Counted from the stretch's first letter, positions 1 to 8,920 are shown. The stretch is 64,000 bases of DNA from Noviherbaspirillum pedocola (GCF_016632335.1 NZ_JAEPBG010000006.1:1-64000); one strand, 5' to 3'. Made by a program: numbers and translations. Notes: generated by a model from the letters alone, not told the origin.

Positions 1-50
1 TGGAAAGAATGCTTCCCAAGGTCAATGCCGATCAGTATGACGTCTTGCAT
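1..50 (-). pseudogene. IS110-family transposase, N-terminal codons only (runs off window)
   Basis: On the minus strand an ATG at 50-48 follows a GAGGAG ribosome site (bases 56-61 region) and reads MQDVILIGIDLGKHSFH up to the window edge. The IGIDLGKHSFH pattern is the first catalytic-Asp motif of the DEDD (RuvC-like) transposases of IS110 elements. Only 16-17 codons are visible, so the assignment rests on this motif and on the fact that the adjoining sequence is other insertion-sequence debris. The gene may be intact outside the window. Confidence 0.65.
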
Positions 51-127
51 GATGGTCTCCTCGCTCAGAAAGTAAAACACCCACAAGGGTAACCGCTCGT
101 AGGATGAAGGGTGACCATTTCATTACC

Positions 128-388
128 TTCGCGAGTCTGGCAAGATGTGGGCGCCTCAAGCCTGACGTAAATCTTCATGATCAAGACCAGTCTGTTTGCC
201 GACCAGGAGCGCGAAGCCAAGCTCAACCAGCTTGGGGATGCGCTACAGGTGATGGAGCAGCATGTCGACTTCGCCGCCCTTGCTGCGGAGGTTGACCTTG
301 CGGCACCGCGCCCCAGCCGCGAGCGCGGTGGACGTCCGCCGTTCCCGACCGAACTGATGGTGCGCGTACTGTTGATCCAGCAGCTATT
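128..388 (+). mobile_element. IS5-family fragment, truncated at both ends
   Basis: From 128 to 388 the sequence is nearly identical to 11948-12208 in the complete IS5-family element further right (constant offset 11820, only scattered single-base differences). The left inverted repeat present in the complete copy is absent here, and homology stops abruptly at 388, where an IS3-like left end begins. It is therefore an internal remnant left by nested insertion and deletion. Confidence 0.9.
177..388 (+). pseudogene. IS5-family transposase, first ~70 codons
   Basis: Encodes the first 70 residues (starting MIKTSLFADQEREAKLNQLG) of the same transposase that is complete at 11997-13022, then runs out of homology inside the ...IQQLF motif and stops shortly after in unrelated sequence. 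None of the DDE catalytic residues is retained, so it cannot be a functional transposase. The few differences from the complete copy are mostly silent, which points to recent duplication of the element. Confidence 0.9.
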
Positions 389-453
389 TGACCCTGCCCT
401 GATTTCACGTACAGCAGGAAGTTTGTTAACTTTCTGGCTGTATGGAGGAATGC

Positions 454-612
454 ATGGGTGAGAAGTTGGTGCCGAAACGGCAGTACACGGAAGAATTCAA
501 GACGGAAGCGGTCAGGCTGGCGCAGTCGGTCGGGCAGCACGAAACCGCCCGCCGGCTCGGCGTGCCGGTGGCGACACTGGGGAATTGGACGCGTCGTGAG
601 CGTAATCTGGAA
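454..612 (+). pseudogene. IS3-family OrfA fragment (HTH part of transposase)
   Basis: ATG 454 is preceded by GGAGGA and opens a frame reading MGEKLVPKRQYTEEFKTEAV followed by a helix-turn-helix (ETARRLGVPVATLGNW). This is the DNA-binding OrfA start of IS3-type elements. The presumed left end of the element is at 389, directly where the IS5 remnant breaks off (TGACCCTGCCCTGA). Similarity to OrfA fades around 605-615 and the frame then enters histidine-kinase DNA read out of frame. OrfB with the DDE domain is absent. The right boundary is approximate. Confidence 0.7.
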
Positions 613-638
613 GCCACATCCGTAGATCGGGCCGCGGC

Positions 639-1504
639 ATCATCGCCGGTGAAGCGCCCCGTGAGCGAGATGGACACCATGAGCTGAATGTCGTGGTGCC
701 AGAGGAGCCGTTCTCGCTGTCCGCTGACCTAACTCGCATCGCCCAGGCCATCGGCAACCTGCTGAACAATGCTGCGAAATATACGCCCGAAGGGGGACGT
801 ATCGAGTTGACGCTGTACCGGGAGGGGGACGGCGCGGTGCTGCAGGTTACCGACAACGGCATCGGTATTCCAGCCGAAGCGCAGTCCACGGTGTTCGACA
901 TGTTTGCGCAGGTAAAGGCGAACATGAACTATGCCCACGGCGGTCTTGGCATCGGGCTGGCGCTGGTGCAGAGCCTCGTCTACATGCACGGTGGCAGGGT
1001 TGCGGTATCGAGCGCGGGAAGCGGGCAGGGAAGCACGTTCACCATTCGTCTGCCGCTGAACAAGACGGTGGAGAGTACAAGACGCGTAGGTAGCGAATCG
1101 CAGCCTGAGACCGCTGCGCCCTTTAACACGCGTTTGCGAGTGCTGATCGTGGATGACAACGAGGATGGCGCGATAAGCCTGGGAGCGCTGATCGAACTTG
1201 GCGGGCATGAAGTCCGGCTCGCGCATACCGGCCAGCAGGGGTTGGCGATGGTGAAGAATTCCGGCCCGATATCGTTTTCCTCGATATTGGCTTGCCGGAT
1301 ATGGACGGCTATGCGCTGGTCGGCAAAATCCGGCAGCTACCGCACGGCAAAAAGCTGCCAGTCGCAGCGCTGACAGGGTGGGGCGCGCAGGTTGACCGGA
1401 TTAAAACGACGGAAGCCGGTTTCGACCACCATCTAGTCAAGCCGGCGCCCCTGCCGATGATCGAAAAGCTGCTGTCCGAGTTCGCACGCAAAAAGGCGAC
1501 CTGA
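639..1504 (+). pseudogene. Hybrid histidine kinase/receiver, 5'-truncated and frameshifted
   Basis: The reading frame through 639-1255 encodes an HATPase domain: N box IGNLLNNAAKYTPEGG, G1 VTDNGIGIP, G2 HGGLGIGLALVQSLV, then a receiver start LRVLIVDDNEDGA. Around 1255-1260 the frame breaks; the remainder of the receiver (phospho-Asp motif LDIGLPDMDG, then LTGWG and LVKPAP) continues in another frame to the stop at 1504. The sensor, HisKA region and start codon are missing, replaced by the IS3 fragment. The joint is approximate. The gene is a remnant of a sensor kinase with C-terminal receiver, disrupted by insertion-sequence activity and a single-base indel. Confidence 0.8.
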
Positions 1505-1518
1505 GAAGAGGGGCTGCT

Positions 1519-2058
1519 TTAGCGGCCCGGCAGCATGCGGCGCAGGATAGTGTCATGCCGGATGAAATGGTGATACAACGCCGCGGCCACATGCAGGCCA
1601 ATCATTACCAGCAGCGCCCACATCATCCAGGCGTGCACATCGCCGGCCTGCAGCGCCCAACGCGCACGGGGCGCCGCAAGAGCGGGCAGGGGAATGATGC
1701 CGAACAGAGAAACGGGTAGCCGGTGCGCGGATGCCGACGCCCAACCGAGAAACGGGCCGACCAGCAAAATGAAATAGAACAGGCGGTGCGTGAGGTGGGC
1801 GAGGGTGTTTTCCCATGGTGGTGTGCCGGCCGCCTCGAGCGGCACCGGATGACTCAGGCGATGGACGAAGCGGATCGCCATGACGATCAGAATCAGCAGG
1901 CCAAAGGACAGATGTAGATTAATCAACGTTCCCGGGACCACGTTCGGTCCAATGTCCGGCATCGTCAAGGCGGTGATGAACTGGATGACGACAAGCGCCA
2001 CAATCAGCCAGTGCAAGCGCCGAGCGGTATTGCTGTACGGAGAGGGAACGCGGTTCAT
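1519..2058 (-). CDS. Cytochrome b561 family protein
   Basis: A 179-residue integral membrane protein with four hydrophobic segments, of the bacterial b561/CybB type: di-haem quinol-oxidising electron carrier of the inner membrane. Visible features are the N-terminal ARRLHWLIVALVV helix with the haem-ligand His, a second His-bearing helix (INLHLSFGLL), and C-terminal DVHAWMMWALL and GLHVAAALYHHF carrying further His ligands. Length is usual for the family (about 175-190). The start codon (2056-2058) abuts the stop of the DUF4142 gene, so the two genes are almost certainly co-transcribed from the right. The role is probably electron transfer or superoxide/redox stress; the partner is unknown. 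Confidence 0.88.
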   Translation of the reverse strand: MNRVPSPYSNTARRLHWLIVALVVIQFITALTMPDIGPNVVPGTLINLHLSFGLLILIVMAIRFVHRLSHPVPLEAAGTPPWENTLAHLTHRLFYFILLVGPFLGWASASAHRLPVSLFGIIPLPALAAPRARWALQAGDVHAWMMWALLVMIGLHVAAALYHHFIRHDTILRRMLPGR

Positions 2059-2571
2059 CTATTTGCCGACCTTGCCGTGCAGGTCCTCGACCATCTTGTA
2101 ATGCTCTGTGACCGTCGAGTGCGCGGCCGTGGCAAATTTTTTGAGGTCGGAGTCGGAGGTGTCCTTCATTTCCTTGGCCTGATCCTTGATGTCTTCTTTA
2201 TGGTCTTTGGTTTCGTACTGTACATATTCGCGGTCGAAATCTTTACCAGTCATTTTGGAGAGCTTATCGGCTTCCCTTTTCTGCTTGTGGCTGGGTGCAT
2301 CCGGTAGTTCCACGGTTTTTTTGCTGGCGATCTGTTTGAGTTCCGTTAGATCCTTGCTGTGATCGTCCACCATACGCTTACCAAAGGCTTTTACTCCAGG
2401 ATCTTCTGCCTGCTTCTCGGCCATTTTTCCCATTTCGACTTCCGCCATCAGGCCTTCAGCGGTCTTTTTGAAGTACTCCTTGTCATGATGGCTAAGGTCC
2501 GCAGCCTGGGCGGCGAAGGCAGTCGTTGCGGCTAGGAGGAAACAGGTTGTGCAAAGGCGCAATGATTTCAT
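2059..2571 (-). CDS. DUF4142 periplasmic protein
   Basis: 170 residues beginning MKSLRLCTTCFLLAATT, a signal peptide with probable cleavage after AQAAD region (AFAAQAA). An in-frame Met four codons upstream is possible but the chosen start gives the better signal peptide. The mature part is helical and highly charged (Lys/Asp/Glu), with the DUF4142 pattern: KTAEGLMAEVEMGKMA, then VKAFGKRMVDDHSKDLTEL and a C-terminal AHSTVTEHYKMVEDL. The family is ferritin-like in predicted fold and is often found next to stress genes. It sits directly before cytochrome b561 with no spacer. No function is established. Confidence 0.88.
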   Translation of the reverse strand: MKSLRLCTTCFLLAATTAFAAQAADLSHHDKEYFKKTAEGLMAEVEMGKMAEKQAEDPGVKAFGKRMVDDHSKDLTELKQIASKKTVELPDAPSHKQKREADKLSKMTGKDFDREYVQYETKDHKEDIKDQAKEMKDTSDSDLKKFATAAHSTVTEHYKMVEDLHGKVGK

Positions 2572-2830
2572 CTTCAACTCCAAATTAATGATGTTTGAAT
2601 ATAGCTGCCTGCAAGAATCGCGGCTTATGCCGCCGCAAGCGATATGTCATATATAGAGAAATGTGTCTTCCTTTTTGCTATGTCGCCATTTGAACACTCG
2701 AATTTCAATACGATCGATTCCTATTTATATTTGCGTTTGAATTCACGAATAATTTTTTAAAACCTCGGCGAACTATTTCTGGTTTTCAAACCTAAACGTA
2801 GGTTCGCAATAGAGCTTTCAAAACTCCGAA

Positions 2831-3526
2831 ATGAAAAAAGGTCACAACGAATCACATCGTATTGCAAACATTGGATGGTTACGTGCAGCGGTCCTTGGTG
2901 CAAATGACGGAATCATTTCCACGGCGAGTCTAATAATGGGCGTCGCAGCAGCGCATGCTTCGCATCAGAACCTGCTGCTTACCGGAGTGGCCGGCTTGGC
3001 CGCAGGCTCAATGTCAATGGCAACGGGCGAGTATGTGTCGGTATCGTCTCAATCAGATACGGAGAAGGCTGCGCTGGCAGAAGAACAGGCTGAGCTGGAC
3101 AAAGATTTTGATGCCGAGCATCGGGAGCTGGCCGGCATTTACATGAGCCGAGGGCTGGATCGCCCGTTGGCCGGGCAGGTGGCGACCCGTCTGATGGAGC
3201 ATGACGCGCTGGGTGCGCACGCGCGCGATGAATTAGGGATCTCGGAGATCACGACGGCGCGGCCGCTCCAGGCCGCCTTCGCGTCGGCCACGAGCTTTGC
3301 TGCAGGGGCTGCGCTTCCACTGGCAGTAACGGCATTCTCTCCGAGCGCGCACGTGCTGCCGGTGGTAAGCGGTTCGGCGTTGGCAGCGCTGTTCGGACTT
3401 GGTGCGCTTGCCGCGAAGACAGGTGGCGCACCGGTATTGCCGGGCGCGATGCGCATTACCTTTTGGAGCGCGCTGGCTATGGCTGTGACCGTGGCCGTTG
3501 GATCAATTTTCGGCGTGAGCGGCTGA
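2831..3526 (+). CDS. VIT1/CCC1-family Fe2+/Mn2+ transporter
   Basis: 231 residues with the family signature near the N-terminus (AAVLGANDGIISTASLIMGV) and a second helix GLAAGSMSMATGEYVSVSSQ, which together form the conserved metal pathway. A Glu-rich cytoplasmic metal-binding stretch follows (AALAEEQAELDKDFDAEHREL) and the C-terminal half holds three further membrane helices. The family moves Fe2+ or Mn2+ out of the cytosol or into stores. It is divergent from the DUF4142-b561 pair; the 250-bp AT-rich gap 2584-2830 must hold both promoters. Length is typical. Confidence 0.9.
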   Translation: MKKGHNESHRIANIGWLRAAVLGANDGIISTASLIMGVAAAHASHQNLLLTGVAGLAAGSMSMATGEYVSVSSQSDTEKAALAEEQAELDKDFDAEHRELAGIYMSRGLDRPLAGQVATRLMEHDALGAHARDELGISEITTARPLQAAFASATSFAAGAALPLAVTAFSPSAHVLPVVSGSALAALFGLGALAAKTGGAPVLPGAMRITFWSALAMAVTVAVGSIFGVSG

Positions 3527-3715
3527 CAGTATCAAGACCTTCGCTCAGCAGGTTGTGCACGCCCACGGGGAACGCGCGCAGTTCAATCCTCCGCGGAGAA
3601 CGACACGACATTTGAACTGCGCTCGCCGCGGCATCCCGGCGATGAACAGAATTGGGACACAGGGGCAGACGCCGGATGAAGGTGGCGTGCAATTTTGCGT
3701 GCAGCGATTTGCCGA

Positions 3716-4285
3716 CTAACGCATCAGTCCGCTGACCGCAGTGGCCAGCCCGAGCAGAGCCGAGCCGACTGCACCGACCAGCAGCCAGCGCTTGCGCGTC
3801 AGCGCGGTAATCGAGGCCATCGCGATGGCGATCTGTACGAACACCATCGCCAGCGCCATCCGATGATGCGGGCGCAGAGTGGCCGCAGCTTCCGCGTCCA
3901 GCTGGCGAGCTTCGGCTTCCAGCTTCAGCGCCTCGCTGCGGACCTCTTCCTTTTCTGCGTCATAGCGTTTGGCATCCGCCAGAAAGGTCGCCTTCTTCCG
4001 CAGATCGTCGGTCTGAATCGCAGCCGAAGAGGACAAATACTCCCGCGTAGCCTTAGCCTGGTAATACGCCCATTGGCCGGAGGCTTGCGTCATCTTGGCG
4101 ATGGCCGAGCTTTTCAGGACTTCGGCTTCCACACCGGTGTTGTTGCTCTGAAAGCTGAACACAGCGCCGATGGAAGAAAGGATCGCGGTGAGCAGGGCGA
4201 TTCGTTGCGCCAGCCGGCTCTCTCTGGCCCGTTCTTCGACCAGTTCGTCATGCAGTCCTTTCACTTCCAAATCGGTTTCTTCCAT
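3716..4285 (-). CDS. DUF4337 domain membrane protein
   Basis: 189 residues. After a charged N-terminus (MEETDLEVKGLHDELVEE) comes one hydrophobic helix (IALLTAILSSIGAVFSF), a long charged helical segment with a coiled-coil look (KRYDAEKEEVRSEALKLEAE), then two C-terminal helices (MALAMVFVQIAIAMASITA and LLVGAVGSALLGLATAV). Order of segments matches DUF4337 proteins of proteobacteria, which are of unknown function. It stands alone, convergent with the metal transporter; the 190 bp between them shows no gene. Confidence 0.8.
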   Translation of the reverse strand: MEETDLEVKGLHDELVEERARESRLAQRIALLTAILSSIGAVFSFQSNNTGVEAEVLKSSAIAKMTQASGQWAYYQAKATREYLSSSAAIQTDDLRKKATFLADAKRYDAEKEEVRSEALKLEAEARQLDAEAAATLRPHHRMALAMVFVQIAIAMASITALTRKRWLLVGAVGSALLGLATAVSGLMR

Positions 4286-4675
4286 GGCGGTGCCCGGTGG
4301 CGCTCATTAGCCAAAAGAGAACTCAGCATATCTGCCGTTCCAGCCCCGTGTCGTGGCGCAATTCCTCACCATTCGGTGCCCGGCAAATGAAGCCGCAAAA
4401 AGGATGAGCAGTGCTGTGGACGCGAAGCGGTAAGGTCGGCAATTTCTACTGTATCGCACAGGCGGAGAGACTTGCAAAAGGCGCCGCCTTTGCGCATGCG
4501 CAATTTCATATGAGTTACATCTGTCACGTCATGCGATGTAACAGTCGTGACATTTTCCCCTCTTAGTATCACGCCCGCAGCACGAATTGAACCCATTACT
4601 CGTGGCTGCACACCGGTGCTCGCTCATATAGAGCTGAGCGTGCAGTCACTTCCCCATTGATGCAAGAGGATACGC
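4286..4675. other. 390-bp intergenic region upstream of phosphoesterase
   Basis: No convincing gene. It separates two divergent genes and holds the interleaved inverted repeats at 4514-4552 described separately, plus a purine-rich ribosome site (AAGAGGA) before ATG 4676. An ATG-free stretch with several stops in each frame argues against a missed small protein. Confidence 0.6.
4514..4552. promoter_or_regulatory. Two interleaved inverted repeats (A-B-A'-B')
   Basis: GTTACATC at 4514-4521 pairs with GATGTAAC at 4535-4542, and TGTCACG at 4522-4528 pairs with CGTGACA at 4546-4552. All 15 base pairs are exact. Because the arms alternate, the two hairpins exclude each other or form a pseudoknot-like fold; equally the site could be two protein-binding operators. 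It lies about 125 bp upstream of the phosphoesterase start. Confidence 0.6.
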
Positions 4676-6472
4676 ATGAAGCACAAGCGCATTTCCAAAG
4701 TCGTTCTGTCGTATGTCATCGGTACGACCGTCCTGTCCAGCACCGTCCCGCTCACTGTGCATGCGGCGCCAGCCACTTCGCCGGTTTCAGCGGCAACACC
4801 GATCGAGCATGTGATCGTCATCATCGGCGAGAACCATACCTTCGATAATCTTTTCGCGACCTACCAGGCCAAGCATGGCCAGCGAGTCTCCAACCTGCTG
4901 TCCAAGGGCATCATCAAGCCTGATGGCACGCCGGGCCCGATGTTCGGTAAATCGGCGCAACAGCAAGCCGACAACCGGCAGGTCTACAAGATCGATCCGA
5001 CGCACACCGGCGCCTATGCGACGCTGCCGCAGCCGCAGACCACCTATGCCACCGGTTTGCCACCGGGCGTGCCGGATACCCGCTTCCCGGCGAATTTGCC
5101 GAACGGGCCATTCCAGATCACCCGCTATGTCAGCTATGACGCCCATACCGGTGATCCACAGCATCGCTTCTTCCAGATGTGGCAGCAATACGATGAAGGT
5201 CGCCTGGACCTGTTTCCATGGGTCGCGACAACCATCGGCACTGGCGGCCAGAATGCCGCGCCCGCGCCCACACCAGCCAACACCTTCCAGGGTGGGGAGT
5301 CCATGGGTTTCTACAACATGCAGAGCGGGGATGCGCCCATCTTCCGCTATCTCGCCGACCACTACGCGATCAGTGACAACTACCACCAGCCCATCATGGG
5401 TGGCACCGGCGCGAACTTCCTAGCGCTCGTAACCGGAGATCTGGCCTACCATAATCAGAATGGCCAGCCTGACACACCGCCGGCGAACCAGATCGAGAAT
5501 CCGGACCCGCAGGGCGGCACCAACAACTTTTATCAGCAAGACGGCTATGCGGGCGGCTCCTACGTCAACTGTGCAGACCAGAACCAGCCCGGCGTGCCAG
5601 CCATTTCCCGTTACCTGTCCAGCCTGCCGTACCAGACCCATAACAACGGCAATTGCGCCGCCAATACCTACTACCTGGTCAACAACTACGGCCTCGGCTA
5701 CAAGGCCGACGGTACGCCGCAGCCGCTGGGACCGACGCATTTCACCTTGCCGCCGCAGCACATCCCGACGATCGCGGATGCGCTCAGCACCAAGGGCGTG
5801 TCCTGGAAATGGTATAGCGGCGGTCGCAATGCGGATGGCACCACGAGCAGCGAGTATTGCGGCATCTGCGATCCGCTGACCGGCTTCACGTCGATCATGA
5901 CCTCTTCGCTGAAGAACAACCTGGTTGGCATGGATGCGCTGGACCACGACATGGCCGATGAGAAGAGCATGCCTGCAGTCGCCTTTGTGCGTCCGCCGGA
6001 AAGCCAGGCCGGACATCCGGCCAATGCGACGGTACCGGACTATGAGAAGTTTGTTGCCTCGTTGATTGCCAAGGTGAAGAACAACCCGGAGCTGTGGAAG
6101 AAGACAGCGATTCTAGTGACGACGGATGAGGGCGGTGGCTACTATGACTCGGGCTATATCCAGCCGGTCGACTTCTTTGGCGATGGCACCCGCATCCCGC
6201 TGATGGTGGTCTCTCCGTATGCCAGAAAGGGATATGTCGACCACACTTATTACGATCATGTGTCGATCCTCAAATTCATCGAGGCGAACTGGGGACTGCA
6301 GCCGTTGTCCGCGCGCAGTCGTGACAACCTGCCCAATCCAATCATCGACACGCGTAACGATCCGTATGTACCGATGAACCGGCCAGCCATCGGCGACCTA
6401 ATGAACATGTTCGACTTCCAGCACCACCGGAACGACAGGGATCAGGACGACATGCGTAGCAACGTACGGTAA
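4676..6472 (+). CDS. Secreted phosphoesterase (phospholipase C / acid phosphatase type)
   Basis: 598 residues. A signal peptide (basic MKHKRISK, hydrophobic core, probable cleavage after VHA) precedes the phosphoesterase fold. Near the N-terminus is IEHVIVIIGENHTFDNLF, the metal-binding ENxTFDN motif of the phospholipase C/AcpA family (PF04185); the C-terminal half has TDEGGGYYD and FGDGTRIPLMVVSPYARKG, the second metal-site region, and DHTYYDHVSILKFIEANW. The enzyme would act in the periplasm or outside the cell on phosphate esters or phospholipids; the substrate cannot be told from sequence. It is monocistronic, with a strong hairpin at 6506-6539 after it. Confidence 0.88.
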   Translation: MKHKRISKVVLSYVIGTTVLSSTVPLTVHAAPATSPVSAATPIEHVIVIIGENHTFDNLFATYQAKHGQRVSNLLSKGIIKPDGTPGPMFGKSAQQQADNRQVYKIDPTHTGAYATLPQPQTTYATGLPPGVPDTRFPANLPNGPFQITRYVSYDAHTGDPQHRFFQMWQQYDEGRLDLFPWVATTIGTGGQNAAPAPTPANTFQGGESMGFYNMQSGDAPIFRYLADHYAISDNYHQPIMGGTGANFLALVTGDLAYHNQNGQPDTPPANQIENPDPQGGTNNFYQQDGYAGGSYVNCADQNQPGVPAISRYLSSLPYQTHNNGNCAANTYYLVNNYGLGYKADGTPQPLGPTHFTLPPQHIPTIADALSTKGVSWKWYSGGRNADGTTSSEYCGICDPLTGFTSIMTSSLKNNLVGMDALDHDMADEKSMPAVAFVRPPESQAGHPANATVPDYEKFVASLIAKVKNNPELWKKTAILVTTDEGGGYYDSGYIQPVDFFGDGTRIPLMVVSPYARKGYVDHTYYDHVSILKFIEANWGLQPLSARSRDNLPNPIIDTRNDPYVPMNRPAIGDLMNMFDFQHHRNDRDQDDMRSNVR

Positions 6473-6505
6473 AGCTGACTGCTACTTGCCTGAACATTGG
6501 CAGAG

Positions 6506-6539
6506 GGGCGAACCGCCATCGCAACGATGTGGTTCGCCC
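6506..6539 (+). terminator. Hairpin terminator after phosphoesterase
   Basis: GGGCGAACC (6506-6514) pairs exactly with GGTTCGCCC (6531-6539), with an inner CATCG/CGATG stem; followed by GTTTGGTTTTG. It lies 34 bp after the phosphoesterase stop and may also serve the opposite strand. Confidence 0.75.
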
Positions 6540-6596
6540 GTTTGGTTTTGAACGAGCGCTCCGCGCAGCCGAATCGCTAAGCGAATCGGACAGCAT

Positions 6597-6785
6597 CTAG
6601 TCGGGCAGCACCGCCCCAACCACGGCGCCGGTGGCCTTCACGCCGGTCGACACCACGGCGCCTGTGACATCGACTGCAGCCCCGGCGACCGACCCTGCTA
6701 GTGACACAACGTCGCATCCCGACAGGAGGAAGGCAGACACTACGCCAGCGCAAAGCCATGACAGGCCAACAACACGCATAAACAT
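6597..6785 (-). CDS. Small lipoprotein, NF038104-like
   Basis: 62 residues with a type II signal peptide ending in the lipobox LLSGC (Cys at residue 24), then a Gly/Ala/Val-rich tail with repeated VxGAVVxxG units (VAGAAVDVTGAVVSTGVKAT). Small lipoproteins of this build, known as the NF038104 family, are frequent in proteobacteria and have no assigned role. It would be anchored in an outer or inner membrane leaflet. It is a lone gene, convergent with the phosphoesterase. Confidence 0.7.
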   Translation of the reverse strand: MFMRVVGLSWLCAGVVSAFLLSGCDVVSLAGSVAGAAVDVTGAVVSTGVKATGAVVGAVLPD

Positions 6786-7159
6786 TCCATTTGAAAAGGT
6801 TGATTATTCGCAATGCTAGCGCACTTTTTGCAGTAATTTTTCGGACGTTTCATCCATTAGCCAAGAAAATATTCGGACAAGGAGTCACTACCTATCGCTT
6901 CCGTCGTGCACGCGCGCAGAAATGGCGAAACAGTACATGGCGCCAGTCGCCGAGGAAGTTACGGCTGGCTATACTGCATGCTCAACATTTTGCGAGACAC
7001 CCTGATTTGCGCGGAAAGGTTGACCTTGCAGGCGCGCGCCGGCGCGTAGAGGTAAGGGCCATGCGATCCGCCGAATCAGAGCGGTGCCAATTCCCCGGCG
7101 AACATGCATAGCGCTGGCCTTGCCACGCTATGCACCTATTTATTTTGCCGAGGATATCG
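6786..7159. other. 374-bp intergenic region with perfect hairpin at 7105-7134
   Basis: No gene recognised. TGCATAGCG (7105-7113) and CGCTATGCA (7126-7134) form an exact 9-bp inverted repeat just before the LOV kinase, overlapping an alternative upstream ATG at 7130. This could be an operator or an mRNA hairpin affecting the start. Confidence 0.5.
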
Positions 7160-8914
7160 ATGGCGACTGGCAGCAACAATGATGGCAACGGGCCTGACGG
7201 CCTTGATCAGCAGGGCGGGGGGCAGAGTTTCGGTCGACCAGCAGACGGACAACTCGAAACCGGAACCAGCGTCCCGCTCGGGAATCCGGGCATAAGGCAT
7301 TGGCAGGCGGGGTACATTTCGAAGCCGGGACTGCAAGACCGCAGCAATGTGTTTTTCGCCGCTGTCGAAATGACGCGCATGCCGATGCTCGTCACCGATC
7401 CGAACCAGCGCGACAACCCCATCGTCTTCGTCAACCGCGCCTTTCTCGACCTGACCGGTTATTCGGAAGATCAGGTGTTGGGCCGCAATTGCCGATTTTT
7501 GCAGGGCGAGGAAACGGATCGCGGCACGGTGTCGGAACTGCGCAATGCCATCCGTGAAAATCGGGCCGTGGCTGTCGATATTCTGAACTACAAGGCAGAC
7601 GGCACACCGTTCTGGAATGCACTGTTCATCGGCCCGATCTTTGACCAGGAAGGGCAGATCCTGTATTTCTTCGCCTCGCAGCTGGACATCACGCGCCGGC
7701 GCCTCTCGGAACAATCGTATCTGCAGGCGCAGAAGATGGAAGCCATCGGGCAGCTTACCGCAGGCCTTGCGCACGACTTCAACAACCTGCTGCAGATCGT
7801 TGCCGGCAACCTTGAGATGGCACGGCACACCATCCATGATCCGGTTTCGGCGGATGAATCGATCGCATTAGCGCAGCAGGCCGTTGAGCGGGCAGGGCGG
7901 CTCACGCAGCAGCTGCTGACGTTCGCCCGTAAGCAGCACCTCGATCCAAAGCGAGCAAACCTGAATGCGCTTGTTGTCGAGTTCAGCGAGATCCTCGTGC
8001 GCACGCTCGGCAAGAAGGTCACGCTGAAGCTTGACCTGAAGCCGGGATTGCCGTCCTGCGTGATCGACTCGACGCATTTCGAGATGGCGCTGCTGAATGT
8101 GCTGATCAATGCCCGCGACGCCATGCCCGACGGAGGAACCGTCGTCGTAGAGACCAGCCTCCTGGAGGATGCCGAGCGCATGGAGATGCACCGCCTGCCG
8201 CCAGGACGGTACGTCGTGCTGTGCGTGACCGATGAAGGGCGCGGCATGTCTCGTGATGTGGCGCGGCGTGCCACCGAACCATTCTTCACCACAAAAGGTC
8301 CGGGCACAGGCCTGGGGCTGGCCATGGTCCATGGCTTCGTACAGCAATCCAACGGCCGCCTCGAAATCGATAGTGAGGTGGGGAAGGGCACGACGATCCG
8401 CATGATCTTCCCGGTCGCAGGCGCGTCTCCCATCGAGATCATGGCCGAGCGCCGGCAAGAGGGGGGCGTTACAGCCCGATCGGGCTGGTCGCCGAAGGCG
8501 ATTCTGGAGCGGCGTACGATCCTGGTCGGTGACGACAGCGAGGACGTGCTGAAGCTGACGTCGGACTTTTTACAGCGGCAGGACTATCGGGTACTGTCAG
8601 CGAGAAGCGCAGAGGAAGCGCTGGAATTGGTCGATCGCTATGGCGCGGTCGACATGCTCTTTACCGACGTCATCATGCCAGGCGGGATGAATGGCTTGCA
8701 GCTGGTCGAGCGCCTGCGCGAACGCTGGCCGGGCTTGCCGGTCCTGCTGGCCACCGGCTACATCGAAGAGGTACCCACCAAGGACAAGACGAATGCCTCG
8801 ATCCCGATCCTGACGAAGCCCTACAGCCAGGCGCAACTGATCGAGCACCTGCGCGCGGTCTTGGCGAGCCCTGCGCAAGAGAACATGGCAAGCACGTTTC
8901 GACACGAGGGATAA
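7160..8914 (+). CDS. LOV-domain blue-light hybrid histidine kinase
   Basis: 584 residues from ATG 7160 (an ATG at 7130 would add ten). Domain order: a ~70-residue variable lead; a PAS/LOV domain with the diagnostic GRNCRFLQG (photoreactive Cys about residue 111), the FMN-contacting NYKADGTPFWN and the ASQLDIT Gln; HisKA with phospho-His in LTAGLAHDFNNLL (about residue 206); HATPase with NVLINARDAMPDGG, DEGRGM and GTGLGLAMVHG; and a C-terminal receiver with phospho-Asp in LFTDVIMPGG (about residue 503) and Lys in LTKPYS. All LOV chemistry residues are present, so it should bind flavin and sense blue light. Three receiver-only proteins follow, suggesting a phosphorelay. Confidence 0.92.
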   Translation: MATGSNNDGNGPDGLDQQGGGQSFGRPADGQLETGTSVPLGNPGIRHWQAGYISKPGLQDRSNVFFAAVEMTRMPMLVTDPNQRDNPIVFVNRAFLDLTGYSEDQVLGRNCRFLQGEETDRGTVSELRNAIRENRAVAVDILNYKADGTPFWNALFIGPIFDQEGQILYFFASQLDITRRRLSEQSYLQAQKMEAIGQLTAGLAHDFNNLLQIVAGNLEMARHTIHDPVSADESIALAQQAVERAGRLTQQLLTFARKQHLDPKRANLNALVVEFSEILVRTLGKKVTLKLDLKPGLPSCVIDSTHFEMALLNVLINARDAMPDGGTVVVETSLLEDAERMEMHRLPPGRYVVLCVTDEGRGMSRDVARRATEPFFTTKGPGTGLGLAMVHGFVQQSNGRLEIDSEVGKGTTIRMIFPVAGASPIEIMAERRQEGGVTARSGWSPKAILERRTILVGDDSEDVLKLTSDFLQRQDYRVLSARSAEEALELVDRYGAVDMLFTDVIMPGGMNGLQLVERLRERWPGLPVLLATGYIEEVPTKDKTNASIPILTKPYSQAQLIEHLRAVLASPAQENMASTFRHEG

Positions 8915-8920
8915 GCGTCA

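Noticed and set aside
4521-4552. PhoB box upstream of the phosphoesterase
   Set aside because: CTGTCAC-like pieces are present, but their spacing is 9 bases rather than 11 and orientation is mixed, so it does not fit the PhoB pattern.
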